Below, piece after piece: positions 1-13,900 of a stretch of DNA of 64,000 bases; the first letter of the stretch is position 1; each line of letters starts with the position of its first letter. Source of the DNA: Paracentrotus lividus. Lineage: Eukaryota > Echinodermata > Echinoidea > Camarodonta > Echinidae. The notes beneath the pieces were generated by a model. It was not told the origin of the DNA. It worked only from the letters and a program-made list of their open reading frames with translations, and did no database searches. Made by a program: the position numbers and the translations under genes. The DNA is taken from assembly GCA_940671915.1 (NCBI GenBank), contig CALNVZ010003434.1:2946719-3010718 (forward strand), given 5' to 3'.

Positions 1-15
1 TTTGGTTTTTCTTTA

Positions 16-383
16 GGCTTCTTTCACCCACTCAATTTATATTTCGATTCAAGCCATCAAAAACCATAACACACAAACATGTTATATTCCATAGGGATTC
101 AAGATAGAATGCAGTTTTCGTTGTAGAAATACCACTTTGAATTCCAATCTCCAATTCAACATCATTCTAACCCATCAAAAGCCCGCACAAGATCCTTCCT
201 CACACCGCTAGAATTAAACGCGGGAATAACAAGAAGTAACTCACAACACACAGTCCCTCCTCGCCCCGCAATTTTTCAACAACAGAAACTGCATCTATCT
301 TGATCCCTATGGAATTATACAAGTTTGTGTGTTATGGTTTTTGATGGCTTGAATCGAATATAAATTGAGTGTGAAATTGAGCC
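16..383. mobile_element. MITE-like element with about 100-bp inverted termini
   Basis: The left arm (GGCTTCTTTCACCCACTCAA..., 16-118) and right arm (about 288-383) are complementary over about 100 bp with few mismatches. Both ends are flanked by TA, suggesting a Tc1/mariner-type element. There is no ORF inside. Confidence 0.88.
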
Positions 384-1225
384 TAATAGAAGAAACAACC
401 CTTAATTTTTATTTTCTATTCTATTTTTTTAATGAGGTCCTTTAATTTTTAGGGGAAAAATGTATTTCCTTAATTTCCTACTTGAAATAAAGATTGAAAA
501 CATTAAAGACAAGTTAAGATACTGTTCACTTTTTCTCAAGAGATACTAATGATGCTTTATAGTGATACATTAATTTACATTCATACTACCATGATTTTCC
601 ACTTAATAGAATAATATCTGTCTGCTAAGTGATGCTGGTAGGTCAATAAAATGCCCAAGTTGAATAAAAACCTCATCAATACTAAATTAAAATTTCAAGT
701 CTTGCTGCTATGCCGTAGTACTGAGATTCACTTTAAACTTGCAGTCAATATCTGCTAGAATATGCACCAATTTTTTTCAAGTTCTTGTCGGCTTGTCAAA
801 ACTAAATCTTTTGAGTGGGAGAATGCTTGAGCTGTATGTATATCTTTCCTATATTTATCTTCCATTTTCATCTTCATACCAAATTCCCATTTGTATCTCT
901 CTTTATCTCTCTGTCTCTCTTTTTAAAGATAAAAAGAATCCACTATATTTCCCTCTACTCGTTTTTTCTCCCTCTCTTAATTATTTTCCTTATATTTTTC
1001 TCACCGTCTATCTCTCGCAATCTTTTTTTGAAACCCCAAAGGATTTCTTTTTATCACTCCGTCAAAGAGAAATGAAACATTGCTGTTTCAATGCTATCTT
1101 GAATTTTAATTTTCTACAATTATCTAAACAAATAATCCTTCTTGTTCTTTATTTGTATCCCACTGCCCATGCCATTATTTTTTCTCCCACCTAATTTTAT
1201 ATCTTTGTTCTTCTTCTTTCTCTTT
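384..1225 (+). other. No gene seen; AT- and CT-rich DNA
   Basis: This contains the dispersed repeat at 561-695 and a pyrimidine-rich stretch from about 840. Short reading frames here have no recognisable content. It probably lies in an SGSM intron upstream of the exon array. Confidence 0.5.
561..695 (+). repeat. Dispersed repeat, inverted partner at 4,763-4,872
   Basis: AGTGATACATTA, then AATAATATCTGTCTGCTAAG, TGATGCTGGTAGGTCAATAA and CCTCATCAATAC recur as the reverse complement at 4,763-4,872, with a 33-bp length difference. The family is unknown. Confidence 0.85.
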
Positions 1226-1974
1226 CCAACCTCCATCACCTAAACAGGACATTGCTTAACCCTGGGCTATATTATGTTAATTTGATTTTCTAACGTCATA
1301 TTTCTGTCTTCCCTTTTCCCCCTCTCCTTTCTTTCTTTCTTTCCTTCCCTCCATCACAGAAAGAAGACATTGCTTTGATCCCTGGCTATCTATCATACAT
1401 CAGACTGCTCTCCTGCTGACAATCAAGTGGACACCTGACCAGCTCATGATCTTCTTCTCTTTTTTCCTTCCCTCCATACAGAAAGAAGACATTGCTTTGA
1501 TTCCTCACAATCATTACATCAGACTGCTCTCCTGCTGACAATCAAGGGACACCTAACCAGCTCATGATCTTTCTCTCTTTCTTCCTTCCCTCCATCACAG
1601 AAAGAAGACATTGCTTTGATTCCTCGCTATCTATCATTACATCAGACTGCTCTCCTTCTCACAATCAAGTGGACACCTAAACCAGCTCATGAACTCACTT
1701 TCTTTCTTTCCTTCCCTCCATCACAGAAAGAAAACATTGCTTTGATCCCTGGCTATCTATCATTTCATCAGACTGCCCTCCAGCTAACGATCAAGTGGAC
1801 GCCTAACCAGCTCATGAACTTTCTTTCTTCTTTCCTTCCCTCCATCACAGAAAGAAGACATTGCTTGATTCCTGGCTATCTATCATTACATCAGACCGCT
1901 CTCCATCTAACGATCAAGTGGACGCCTAACCAGCTCATGAACGGAGGTGGGGTGGAGGAGACAGAGACAGAAAA
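1226..1974 (+). repeat. Tandem array (about 119-126 bp unit) made from the SGSM linker exon plus its acceptor
   Basis: Five clear units begin with a CTTT/CCTT pyrimidine tract and ATCACAG acceptor, then exon sequence (exon-like starts at 1360, 1482, 1601, 1727 and 1851). A sixth, decayed copy begins near 1226. Units 1 and 2 have lost the reading frame by small deletions. Units 3 to 5 keep it. Only the last unit has the exon's 3' part and donor. Decay increases with distance from the complete exon. Confidence 0.9.
1601..1974 (+). CDS. SGSM1/2: SGSM exon(s): [10 protein letters not shown]...WTPNQLMNG linker, within a tandem exon array
   Basis: The last repeat unit carries the complete exon, ending with donor AA|GTGAAA at 1974/1975 in phase 2. 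That phase fits the next exon at 16,312, and the spacing of ten residues between NG and YWDYA matches my memory of the vertebrate protein. Three acceptors lie before it, at 1600/1601, 1726/1727 and 1850/1851. Copies 3 to 5 form one open frame without a stop. The last copy has lost one T in its GCTTTGATT segment. It therefore joins in phase 1 if spliced alone, while the 1601 and 1727 acceptors join in phase 0 and would give two or three motif copies in the protein. Which acceptor is used depends on an upstream exon that is not visible. Confidence 0.75.
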
Positions 1975-4900
1975 GTGAAAAAAAAGTATGAACTCCATTC
2001 TTCTATCTCCCATCCATATCCATAAATTTGTATGTTATTAATGCAGTGGTCACAACACGTAGGCTATGGGGCACATTGCAAGTAGCCGTTTCAATTTCTG
2101 CGATTCAAACGTTCTGTAGGAAATGTATTGCAAAATCCTCCTATGTGTCATTCCTGCAACGTGCAATGCATCTCTTACAAGTAAAGTACTTCCTACAAAT
2201 CCATCATGGAGAACATACAGACACATTGGCCCGAATTCACAAAGGTGGATTCTGCAAAATCCATGGTTTCAACCCTGGGTCAACCTAGGGTTGGACCTAG
2301 GATTTTCAAAATGGTATTCACAAAGGTGGACTTGACTGAATCCACAGATCCACATCGTCACAAAACGTCATAATTTGGGTCAACTGTTGGTGAATCATAA
2401 ACTGGTGATCCGTGGAGCCGTCGATTAAAAACCCACGGATCCATGGATCCGTGGGTTTTGCAGAATCCTCTTTGTGAATTCGGGCCATTGTGACAACCGC
2501 TTTAGATAACTGCCTTTGTTCTTAGATGTTTTATAGATAAGGTAAGTTTGAGGAAAGGTAAAGCTTCTGAATTGATGTGGGTGGAGGAGACTGACATGGA
2601 AAGTAAAAAGGGTATGAATCCATTCTTCCATCTGTCCATCCTTATCCCGTTGTCTGTATCTTTTTGAGGTCTTTGTTGTTTTTATGTTAAGAAAGACAAA
2701 TTCATCCCCTAAATTATAGAGTGGATGAGAAAGAGAAGGAGAGTAAAAAGTGTTCAATTTCTCTTTTTATCTTTCCAATTATATTCATGTATTTTTGACC
2801 AGTTGATATACCCCTTTATCTCCATCTTGTCCAAAATGAATCACACTGCTCCCCCCCCCAAAAAAAAAAAAAAAAATGCAGACAAATAAAAACTTACCAA
2901 CAAAGAATAAGCACAATTTATGTCAACTAATTAATAGAAATGAAAAAATGAAATTGGTCATTTTTTTTTTTTACAGCCAGATCATGTTTTTAAAATATTT
3001 TTGAGAGGAAGAGAACAAATATATAATCATGTTCATGCTTCACATGAGCGTACATGTAGATTTGGGCTTCAATTGATATGAAGAATAGATAATCATAGGG
3101 TTTTACATGAGGGAATTTTAAACCATTTGTGATGCATCACATCAAAACGAGAGACAAGTCGCAGAGGAAATTCAGCAAAGGGTCAAGGAAATCTGTAAAA
3201 TAATAATAAATGTCTAATTTGGGGGAAAGTATTTTTTGATTTTCTGAATCTTCTATGTTTCATGTGTGCTCTATAAAAATTTGATCAAAAAAGATAAAGT
3301 GAAAGTAATAAAAAATGAATAAGTTTGACAATATATTTTACTCTTTTCTGGCGACTTGTCTCTCATTTTGATGTGATGCATCAAAATTTTTTTTGTGTGT
3401 GTTAATACATGGGAGAAATTTATCTGAATTGAAGGTATACAGCTTATATGTAAGTGATTATTCAGAATTCATCAATCATTACACGTTATTATAATTCATA
3501 TTTTAATGTACCCAGTAATTCATATTAATTGTTACCTGCATATTTTAAAAATGTTTTCTGCATTAGGTCAAGGTTAAATAGTTTGTGTGTGGAAAATGTA
3601 CCAGCATTTATTAACAAATCAATAATAGAACACACTCGCTAGTGAGTAATAAGATATTTAAAATATCATTGCATATCACACTCTAGGTGACATACTATAT
3701 TTGCTGTTATTTTCATGCTGAGCGGCCGCAAAACATGTTCACTGGTTCTTAAATTTACACTGCATGTTCATAAGCTTGCAATTGAACCCATTCAATACAT
3801 GCATCGAAAATCATGCCTATATACTCGCGGGTTTTTTAATTTGCGCTTGCCGCTATTTGCGCGAAACCCGCGAAAATTAATGTACAGCGAATATTTCCAT
3901 GAATACAGTACATATAACTATGATTTATAGAAAATGGACAGTTACCAAATTTAAATTAGGCAAGAACAACATGTTGAAATTGACAATTTTACTCAATAGC
4001 TGTCAAATCAAAGCAAAGAGTTGCTTCTAATAGATTTTTTTTCTCATGAATCTTATACATGTAATATTGTCATAAAAATGTATTTTCCATTGTTGTTAAA
4101 AATTGCACAATTGTAATTCTTTCATTCATTATTTGGAGACAGAACAAAGAAGTATTTGATTTAATTCAATTCAAAAGTAAAAGTAAGATTTGAGTAAAAC
4201 TTTTAGTTTTTGTTATGCACACACCCTAAAATCCTCAAAAAATAAGTCGAAGATTGAAAAATACATTCATGACAAGGCAACCTTCTTCATCAAAATCAAT
4301 GTTATGACATGAGAAAAGGTGACATTTAATGCATAGAATCTACATATTTCTTAATATTACAAACATACACACTGAAAAGCTGAAGTCTGAAATTAAAAGC
4401 TATTGCTTGAATTGTCAGCATTTGTGTGGGAGACAAACCTTGGAAATGTCATACTGTTTTGAAAAACCCATTCGTGACTTCCTTGCATTTTTTTGTTGTC
4501 TAGTAGCTGAAACATGAGAGATGGGAATAAAAATTGAGAAGAATTATGCTATCTGAGAGAAATAGAAAGTCAGAGAAATATTTGGTTGTCTTTGGAGAGA
4601 GATGAATGAATCATGTTTTTCTCATCAAATTGGCTAACAACAATAATTTTTGTTCAGGCCAACATACATGTACATTGAATGAATAAAAGAAATTTTAAAA
4701 AGAAAGCGGGTTAATTGCCAAAGTGAAAATAGGGATTATACAGACCGTTTTGCGTAGCCAATTTTGAGATTTTAATAATGTATTGATGAGGTTTTTATTC
4801 AATTTGGGCATTTTTATTGACCTACCAGCATCACTTAGCAGACAGATATTATTCATTTTATAATGTATCACTCCAGATATAAATTTAGATTCAAATTTGT

Positions 4901-7900
4901 CATTGAGGTGTGTTCTTTCTTTTATGTATAATATGATTCATACAATTTGTACCATTAAAAAAAAAAAAAAAAAGCTATATTATGTCATCAAAAAGAGATG
5001 TTTTATGCCAATGGGACGACTTCAGTCAATGTCGTTTTGGCTCTCTTAGTAGAAACTAATGAGGAGAAAAATTGAAAATACAGAAAGCATATTTCATGAA
5101 AGATGATATATCGCAGCCTTCCATTAGTTCACAATCATGAATGTTCAACTGATCTGTTTAATTATTCATCACTTAAATGAACAAATACAATGTCCAATGA
5201 GATGGATAACATGAGAAAATTCTTTAAAGTTCATTTTGACTTTATTGAAGGCTTGAGGATAGAAGGGGGAGGAGGAGAAGGATTGGTGCCTTGATAGAAT
5301 GGAAACAAAACTCTGACATTTGGGGATGACAGGAAGACATTCATAGCAGGAGATGAAAAGAGAGAGAGAGAGAGAGAGAGATTGAGAAAGAGAGAGGAAG
5401 AAAGTTAGAGCGACCCAGTAAAAACACCTATTTTTAGACTCTTTATAGTGGAGCGGTCAATATATTTGGCTGGGCGTGTGAGTGCCAGTCTTTTAGTGAC
5501 AGTAACTTGAATTTCACCATATGTCTCAGCTAATTTTGTGTGAGAGAGATGTACCATCTTGGAGGATAATTTAATTCTGTATTAGTGTATGAAGCATTTT
5601 CATCTTGGGTTTCATGATATTATCAACCACCCCCCCCCCCCAAAAAAAAAAAAATAAAATAAAAATAAAATAAATAAATAAAAAAATAATTAAAAAAAAA
5701 TAAATAAATAAATAAACAAAATAAATAAATAAATAATAAGAATAATAATAATAATAAAAATTTTTTTTTAAATAATAATGATAAATAAAAATTAAAAAAT
5801 AAATAAATTAAGAAACAAAATGTAAATAAAAATAAATAAATAAATATAAATAAAACTAAATAAATGAATAAAAAGATAAAATAAAAATAATGATAATAAT
5901 AATAATAATTTTTTTTTTAAGTTAGAAAATAAATAAGATGCGTGTGTTTAAAGAATGAAAAAGACATGATGTGTATTGTGTTCAAGACTTGAAGGTTTAT
6001 TTTCTTTTCATCACACTACACAGTACAGTCTGAAATATTTAGTAAAATCTGTTTGGTTATCCTTCAGCCCATTCTCCACAGTGAATCCTATTCATGGGTC
6101 TGTCTTTGAAAAATTCCAATTAGATTTTAAAAGGCATAAAAGAAAATGGTACAGCTTAAATGTCATTTTCTGCAACATTCTCCTCATCTCCTAACCACCA
6201 GGGAGCATTTATGTTTAGTAATGACTGTTCCATTTATGGTATGGCCTCAAGGAAAAAAATTGGGACAGCTTAATGAGCAACGCATCGTATGTCTCATTAT
6301 ACATTAGTAGTGTTCACATGACCGGCCAAAGTTTGAAGTTTCATGATGGTTTCAAATCACTATGGTAAATGAATATCCACTTGCAGTTTTGGCCAGTAAA
6401 GACAATTTATGATTTTGAAACTTTAACTTTCATCAAAGTTGCAAACCACCTGAAAGCTTTTTGAATGAAACTTTGAGCTGGGGATGATTCCAACTGCCAT
6501 GAAGACATGATTAAAATAAAAGTTACAAACACTCATGATATGAGAGTGACTCAAAGATAAGCTTTTTGTGCTCAATTGCAAATCGATTGTAACCAATCAG
6601 AATCCTTATTGCGTAGACTTTGTGCATAAAAGTCTGACTGTAAACCAACCAGAACTGTTGTTTCATATTTGAAGTTGATGATAACTCTTTATGTTACAGG
6701 GCACAGATTAGTAAGCAGGATGGGTATTTGTATTCATTTAGGGGACATGGGTAGAACCATAGTTCTGTGCTTTAATTAGCTCAAGGTTTCATATTTCATG
6801 GTTTTGTAAAATTTATATGTGAATTCGACTCGATGTTGGTTTTTATCAACTTTGAGTTTCAACTTTCAAATTATAATATGTATTTTGTGTGTAAATTTAC
6901 AATTTTTGTCTCATGTTTTCTTATGATTTACAAGATAATTTGATTTGATATTTCATGTGTGACTTAATTTTGTTGAAATATGTGTTGCTGTGTATTAGTA
7001 AAATCTATGCTCGCCTAGTTTTCCTCTCTGTCTAATGTTTTGCTGTGATATGATTTGCTTTAACGCTAGATGTCTTCAAATTGCTTGCATGCCTAGGCTA
7101 TTGCACTATGGCTGCGCTGATTTGAAAAAACCCATTGAAATTCAAATCACTCAAATCATTTATATCATTTAAAATTATAACTGAGAATTAGAGAATAAAA
7201 GAGCTTTGGCCACCCCCCCCCCCCAAAAAAAAAAAATAATAAAAAAATGTATATATATATATATATATGTAAATAAAACCAAACTTGATATAAGTCAATT
7301 TTGCAAATTTCTACTTTGGGGGTACAAGGTTTTGAAACAATTTCGCATAGAGCATGGAAAATTTGAAATCTGCCAAACTCTTTTGTCCATATTTTTGAGG
7401 TGATATTGATAATAACCGGAGCTTATCAAAATTTGGGTACGTCTCCCCAACATTATACCCTTCCCTCCCCCTCTTTTAGCATGTCTTAGTTTGAATGAAC
7501 GACCCTTATGTGTTACCTTGGCAACCAAATGTTATTGTTTAAATGTGCTATATATATCCCTTCAACCCTGCATCCTGAATGTTTAGGCGTTCTGATTCGA
7601 TCGTCTCGAGATTAAAGAATGGAAAAAGGAAACTGTGAGTATATCGAAATATTTGGAAGAAGTAATCACTTTTTGGGGTTGACGGGTTTGGTAGAGGGTA
7701 TGACTAAAATTATGGTGAAGGTTTTCTGACTCAAAGCTATATGATGGCTTATCTGATAATTGGTTGGGGCCCTTTAATCCTTATTAATTTCTAAAAATCT
7801 TTTTTCTTCCCCAATACATCTATCCCTATCCTATTCCTGGCTATATAAGGTCTTTGCATGAAAAGGTGAAAATTGGTGGTGGTTAAAAAAAATTTAAATC

Positions 7901-10900
7901 TTAAAATTTTTAAATCTTTAAAATCCACTTTATAAAGAGGATTCAAAGTCAATTTGATATGATTTTTCAAAATTGGTACATGGGTATTTATTGAGTCATT
8001 AGAAGTATTTTGTCTATTTTGTAGAAATTTTAACAATTTTTTTTCAGACCCTCTTTTGACTTGGTGGATATTTTTCTTTTAAAAGTAGGTAGCTTAGACT
8101 GTCATTTTTGCTTTACCGCTCTTGGGAGAACTTTTCTAGCTCTCAATTAACATAACACCTAGCTTTGTACTTTCACAAATCTAACCATAATTGACCACAC
8201 GCTTGTTTGTTTCCGTACCTTGCTAACACTTTACACACCAAGTGCTCAACAAATATTCAATAGTATAGTATATATTGTACATTTGCATGAAGATAATTGT
8301 GGAGTTTGTGAAATATTTCCAGGTTTTTTTCTTTCTGTCCGTGCACAATGTATGTATTTGATTTCCAGGCTTGAAATACTTGGTGATTTCACTGTCTTTG
8401 CACAGTAATAAATATAATTACATTATATATTATATATAATTATGCATCACGCACTCACATACTGCTATTAATACTCCACGCTGGATATAGATGTCAGCGT
8501 TCATGTAGCTTTTTTGGTGTGCAACAAATTGAAGATTCAAGATAATTGAATGTAAAAGTGTATTATTAGAAAGTGCACATTTTTCATAAACTCCATGACA
8601 TTTCTTTGAATAGCGTAGAGTCTCCATATAGAATGCCCTGTTATTCTTGCATCCTTCTGCCAGCTGTATGACAAATTCAGGATATGATCTACCATTTTAG
8701 AAATATGTTTTACTTAGTGCTTCTGCACCACATACCCATAATAATATAATGCAATAGAAACACATCTACTCACTTGTTTCTTCTGTAATATTGCTGTATG
8801 ATTACATATTAAGCACCGATTAAAAAAAATGCTACAGTGTATGTTTTGTACATGTAGGTTGAATGTATTATGTAGTTCATAAATCTTTCTTGACAATGTA
8901 TTACTGCTTAATTATTAATGAAAACTGCTCCATGTAGAACATACCAGTATTTTTGTGAATAATGAATTACTGCTTATGGCTTTTTATCATGCTTCTTTTG
9001 CTTTTACTATAACTTGATATGGAAGCTTTGGGAAACTGAACCCGTGATGATGAGCTTCAAAATATTTCCCCTTACATTATTAAGTCTGTGTTGACGTCAT
9101 ATATTTTGTTACGATCCATTGTATCAGTCAGACTTGATACTAATTAAGATTTTCTGATAAAAATTTGATGATCTTTAGTGATTATAAAGTTCCCGTTGTA
9201 GAATGGTTGCGAAAATAAAAAGAAGGCGGTGCTGCACAAGCTCGAGCTATAATTCAAAGAGCGCGCTATTTGTGATCTGATGAATTAGCTCGATCAGAGC
9301 AGATCCCACTTTGAGGTCAAATAGCGCGCTAATTTGGAGGAAATTCAAGCACAAGTCATCTTAGGATTTTTAAAAAATACTCAAGCTGGTTTGCGGTGCT
9401 GCACAAGCTCGAGCTAAATCCGAAATCGTGCACCTGTGCTTGTAAGCTGGTGGTAGAAATACCAGTTGCGTAATACACATCGGGCCTGTTCAAAGTCAGG
9501 TCAGGTTGTTAATGCGAAACTTTAAAAAAGCTTGAGCTAGTGCAGGACCGGTTTCTTTTTTCTGGGTTTTTTAGCGCGCTGTTTTTTAGCTCGAGCTAGT
9601 GCAGCAGCGCCTATTATTGACAACCAGCAAACGTAAGAACATGAATGTGGATAGGAAAATTAATTGTTATGATTTGGTTATTATGTGGGTTAATTTACAT
9701 GCTAATAAATGGTATTTTGCTCTTGATTTTCAGGGAGCAATATGTAATACTTCTTAATCACACTGAATTACCTTACAGATATTTACAAAGCTCATTAAAA
9801 CATTGTGCATGTGCTATTCAAATCGGCTTTAGGCAATGTATTGATCTTTCTTGAAAGAATACTGGTAATAATCAGTGAACTATCCAGTGATTTAGTTCAA
9901 ATGTCTGGAGTTTAGAGCTAGAATGATGCTAGTTGAATAAAAGAAAATAAGTCAATTGTGCTCTAAAACTTGCAAGATATTATTTATCTTTATAAAAACC
10001 CCAATTATCATTAAAAAAAATATAAAAAAAAAGTAATAACCAAACAATAACTGCATTCACGAATTTGTATTTAAAGTGAAACTAGTGTTCTGGTCATGAC
10101 ATAGAAATGTGGAAGACACTGTCTAAAAGTGATTTGGAGAGGTTGATAACATTTCACCTAAGCATTATGTGCTGTGAGGTTTTGGAATCGCCAAGATAAT
10201 AAGAAATTCACCCAATTCAGCGTTGAGTCAATGCAAATGCATGTATGGGGCAACACAAAATGTTCGGGACCCAAACATGTCAGCTGTGTGGTATATTGTG
10301 GATCATATTATGACTATTAGGGCAATTGAAGAGCAATCTTTTGTTGTTGAGCTTTTTATTTTTATTATTATATTCTTCCCAAATATCATGAAAATAACAG
10401 GAAAGCCCAAGATAATTTTCTTCATCTTTCCCACACATTCCCATTACACTAGATTCTCTATAATTGATGAATGGAATACTGTACTTGGACTTTAGCACAA
10501 CTGCATAAAGTCTCTAAAAAGATACATGTACACATGTACATTTAATGAATATTGTAATATGAGATTGGTTTAAGTATGATAACAATATTCAAATGGATCA
10601 TATTACTACAATTTCCTGAATGGCAGGAGCTATTGACAACAGGAGATTGCCTGAGGCATGCTAGGCATAGCAACATCTGCTCACTGACCTTTTCATTTTT
10701 CATCACTCTGTTTGAGGGATTTGACTATTAGGAGCAATGGTTTTATGTTGTTAGCAATTTTGTATTCATTTTCATTTTTTAATTCATTTACTTATGGGAA
10801 CTTCTACATAGAGCATTAAAAAGACAATAAAGTGGTTTCATCGTTCCCCATTTCTCTTTTTTCTGTGCAGAAATTTATGGAAATTGAAATTATTGTCCAT

Positions 10901-13900
10901 GTACATTTGTACAATATGCTTACATGTAGATATTAGACAAATATTTTCACCATATTTTTAAAGTCATATAGGTATGAAATATCCTATATTTATTTATCCA
11001 TTTGTCTATCATAAATTCAGCAGCTGTGCACCAAGGGCTGATGATTATAATGATAAAGGATACATCTTAGACATACATGTAGATGTGATATTATTATGTA
11101 TGGATGCTTAGCAGTACCCTTACTTAGAAGCATTCCAAAATCTATGTGGGTATTAACAACCACACATAAGAATTATTTTTGCAGTCATTGAATGAATTTA
11201 AATTGGAGACAAATGATGATAATATTTATGATAATAACCACTCTCTGCAACATGAGGCAAATTTGTCTAAAACTAACACTAGTGGTGAATTAAATAAAAA
11301 AAAATTAAAAAATTAAAAATAAGGAAGAAATACTATTTCAATAATTAAGATGAAAATCGTCAAATATATTATTATCTTTATGAGGAAGAATATACAGCCA
11401 GGATCAGGAGGAAATACCAATAAAATAGTCTTATTTGAAGATTTTAGAGGAAAAGTGAAAAAATATTACAATAATTATGTTATGAAAATAAAGCTATTTA
11501 TTTGCCATTTAACAAATTTTATCATTGATGAATGAACTATTGATATTTCACTCCTCAGCTAAGAGATCAATAAGGAGTTCTCTTGTAATGTACTTTGAGA
11601 TTCTAGTCTAGCTCCTCTCCACCACACATAGGAACAGATCATTGTCAGGTTTGAGGCTCGTTCTAGAAGATTTCACAGGGATCTGAGTCTCTGCACACGT
11701 CTCAAAGCGATACTTCTGGAGGAGACGAACAATGGCCATCTTGACTTCCATGAGAGCAAAGCGCATTCCAATGCAGTTTCTGGGACCAGCACCAAACGGC
11801 ATCCAGGCCATGGGGTGGCGCCCTTCACGATTCTTCTTGGTGAACCTATCAGGGTCAAACTGCATTGGGTTGGGCCATATCGTAGGATCGTGATGAATCG
11901 CAATGATAGGGAATATGACTTGCATTCCCTTTTCAATACCGATGCCATTGGTGACGTATGTCTCATCACACTCTCGTTCAGTTAGAGGAGCTGCAGGATA
12001 CAGTCGAAGAGTCTCACAGACAACGTTGTCCAGGTAGCTCATCTTAGCAACGGATGAGTAATGGACATCATCTCTTGTCGGTGTCTGGTCGTCAATCTCC
12101 TGGATGAGTTTCTCCTGGACCTCAGGATTGGTTGCTAGAGCAAAGGCCAGGAAACCTAGTGTGACATTGACAGTTTCATATCCAGCTAAGAAGAAGATCA
12201 TAGCCTGTCCGTATATCTCGTCTTTGGTTAGAGTTGTCTTTTTGCTTCTCTTCGAATTGAAGTAGCTTGCATTTTCCTGTTCATCGATGAGGGAATGGAG
12301 ATCACCCTCTTCTTTCCTGGTTTCCTTAGTTTCCTCTACATCATTCTCTTCCTTCTCTGCATTTAACAGCAATTGAAGGAAGTCTTTTCTCTTGTCATCG
12401 TTACTCTCCTTACGAACAGCAATTGCTTGATCTATCGCGGATATGATAAACCCTTGAACAGAGGGTGGCAGTGCACTGATTCTTAAGTAATCCATTATTT
12501 TCCCAATGATTGAGAATGTTCCTGCAATCATCACTTTCCAAGTAATTTTTCTTTTCAGTAAGATCCTTCCGTTAGTGACGAATGGATCACGAGGGTTGTT
12601 CTGTGAATCCACCTGGAGTCCAAAGGCGCACTTTGCCACGCCATCCATTGTGAAGGCTTCAAACAAACTGAAGACTTTGACTTGGCCTTCCGTCTTCTGG
12701 ATAGCTCCAAAGTTCTGAACCAAAGTGTCGCTAGATTCATTTATTAAAGCCGACAACTGCTTCTTCTTGAGTGCACTGAACGTTGGTGTGATGATATTCC
12801 TGACGTCTTTCCAGTGTTGTCCCATCAGTCCAGGCAAGGCCTTGTCGAATGGTTGAGACTTCAGCACAAATCGCTTGTGATTCATGAACTTGCTGAAGTT
12901 CTTCACCATTATGTCCTTAATCATGTCAAGGTCACTAATGAACAACACAGGCTGGGAGAAGAAGAACATGCCAAAGACCTTTCCGTATTGTTTCACAATT
13001 TCTAGACATTTCACGTGGAATCCGTCGCGTAACAGTAAGATGTTGCCAATGAGAGGTAAAGGAATTGGACCCTTGATACCAATACGCTTGAAATCAGTCA
13101 TGTGCTAAATTTCACGTCCAATTAGGATAGCTATGATGGTGCCAACCAATGTCCATGAAATGGTGATACCAAAAAGAGTGAACGCCATGGTGACTGTTAG
13201 AGGCGTACTGATAATTGTAAAGCTCTCAGGTAATATGCAGACAACTCTGTCTAGAGATGTGTAGACCAGACTATATATAGCTGAGCTTGGCTATGTTGTA
13301 ATACACCTAGCATATTTCTAGCAGGTCTACATCTCTGTATACTGCTGAACCTGCTATGTTGTAGTACTCCTACCATATTTCTAGAATTTTTCTGTACATT
13401 CTAGTAAACGAAACATGAGTAATTCATAGCATATAAGGCCCTGAAGATCCAGGGCTTGTGTCATTATCTCCACCATTGCATCAGCCTCAGCTGGACTTTA
13501 TCTCTTTTATTATCAAAGCAGCAGGATAAAAGATCCTGTAAGTACTTCAGGCAGTCCCTCTTCAGACCAAAATTTTAAAACAGCCCAATAATTCGGATTC
13601 CATTAGTTAGCCAGCTTTTCTCTCAATTAGCGCATTTAACTGTGTGAACAGTTAGAAAACATCATCCAGAATTAGTCTTGTTATGAAAATGTCAGGTTGG
13701 TTTGTAGTTGTTTAAAATAATTCATCAAAATATTGTTTTAAATGATAAAAATTTACAGAAAAACAGGCCTGTGTTTTGATTTTCTGTATCTTTAATGTTT
13801 CATTTGTGCTCTGTAAAAAATATTGGTAAACTTGATAAAGAGAAAGCATTTAAAAATTTGGCGATATCCTTCACTTTTTGCTGGCGACTCATGTATCTCG

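Noticed and set aside
739..1194. 151-codon frame near the left edge
   Set aside because: AT/CT-rich composition, no protein similarity recognised, probably intronic.
1616..1978. Separate small gene with three repeated motifs
   Set aside because: The motif is an SGSM exon with acceptors in front and a donor behind, in phase with the next exon.
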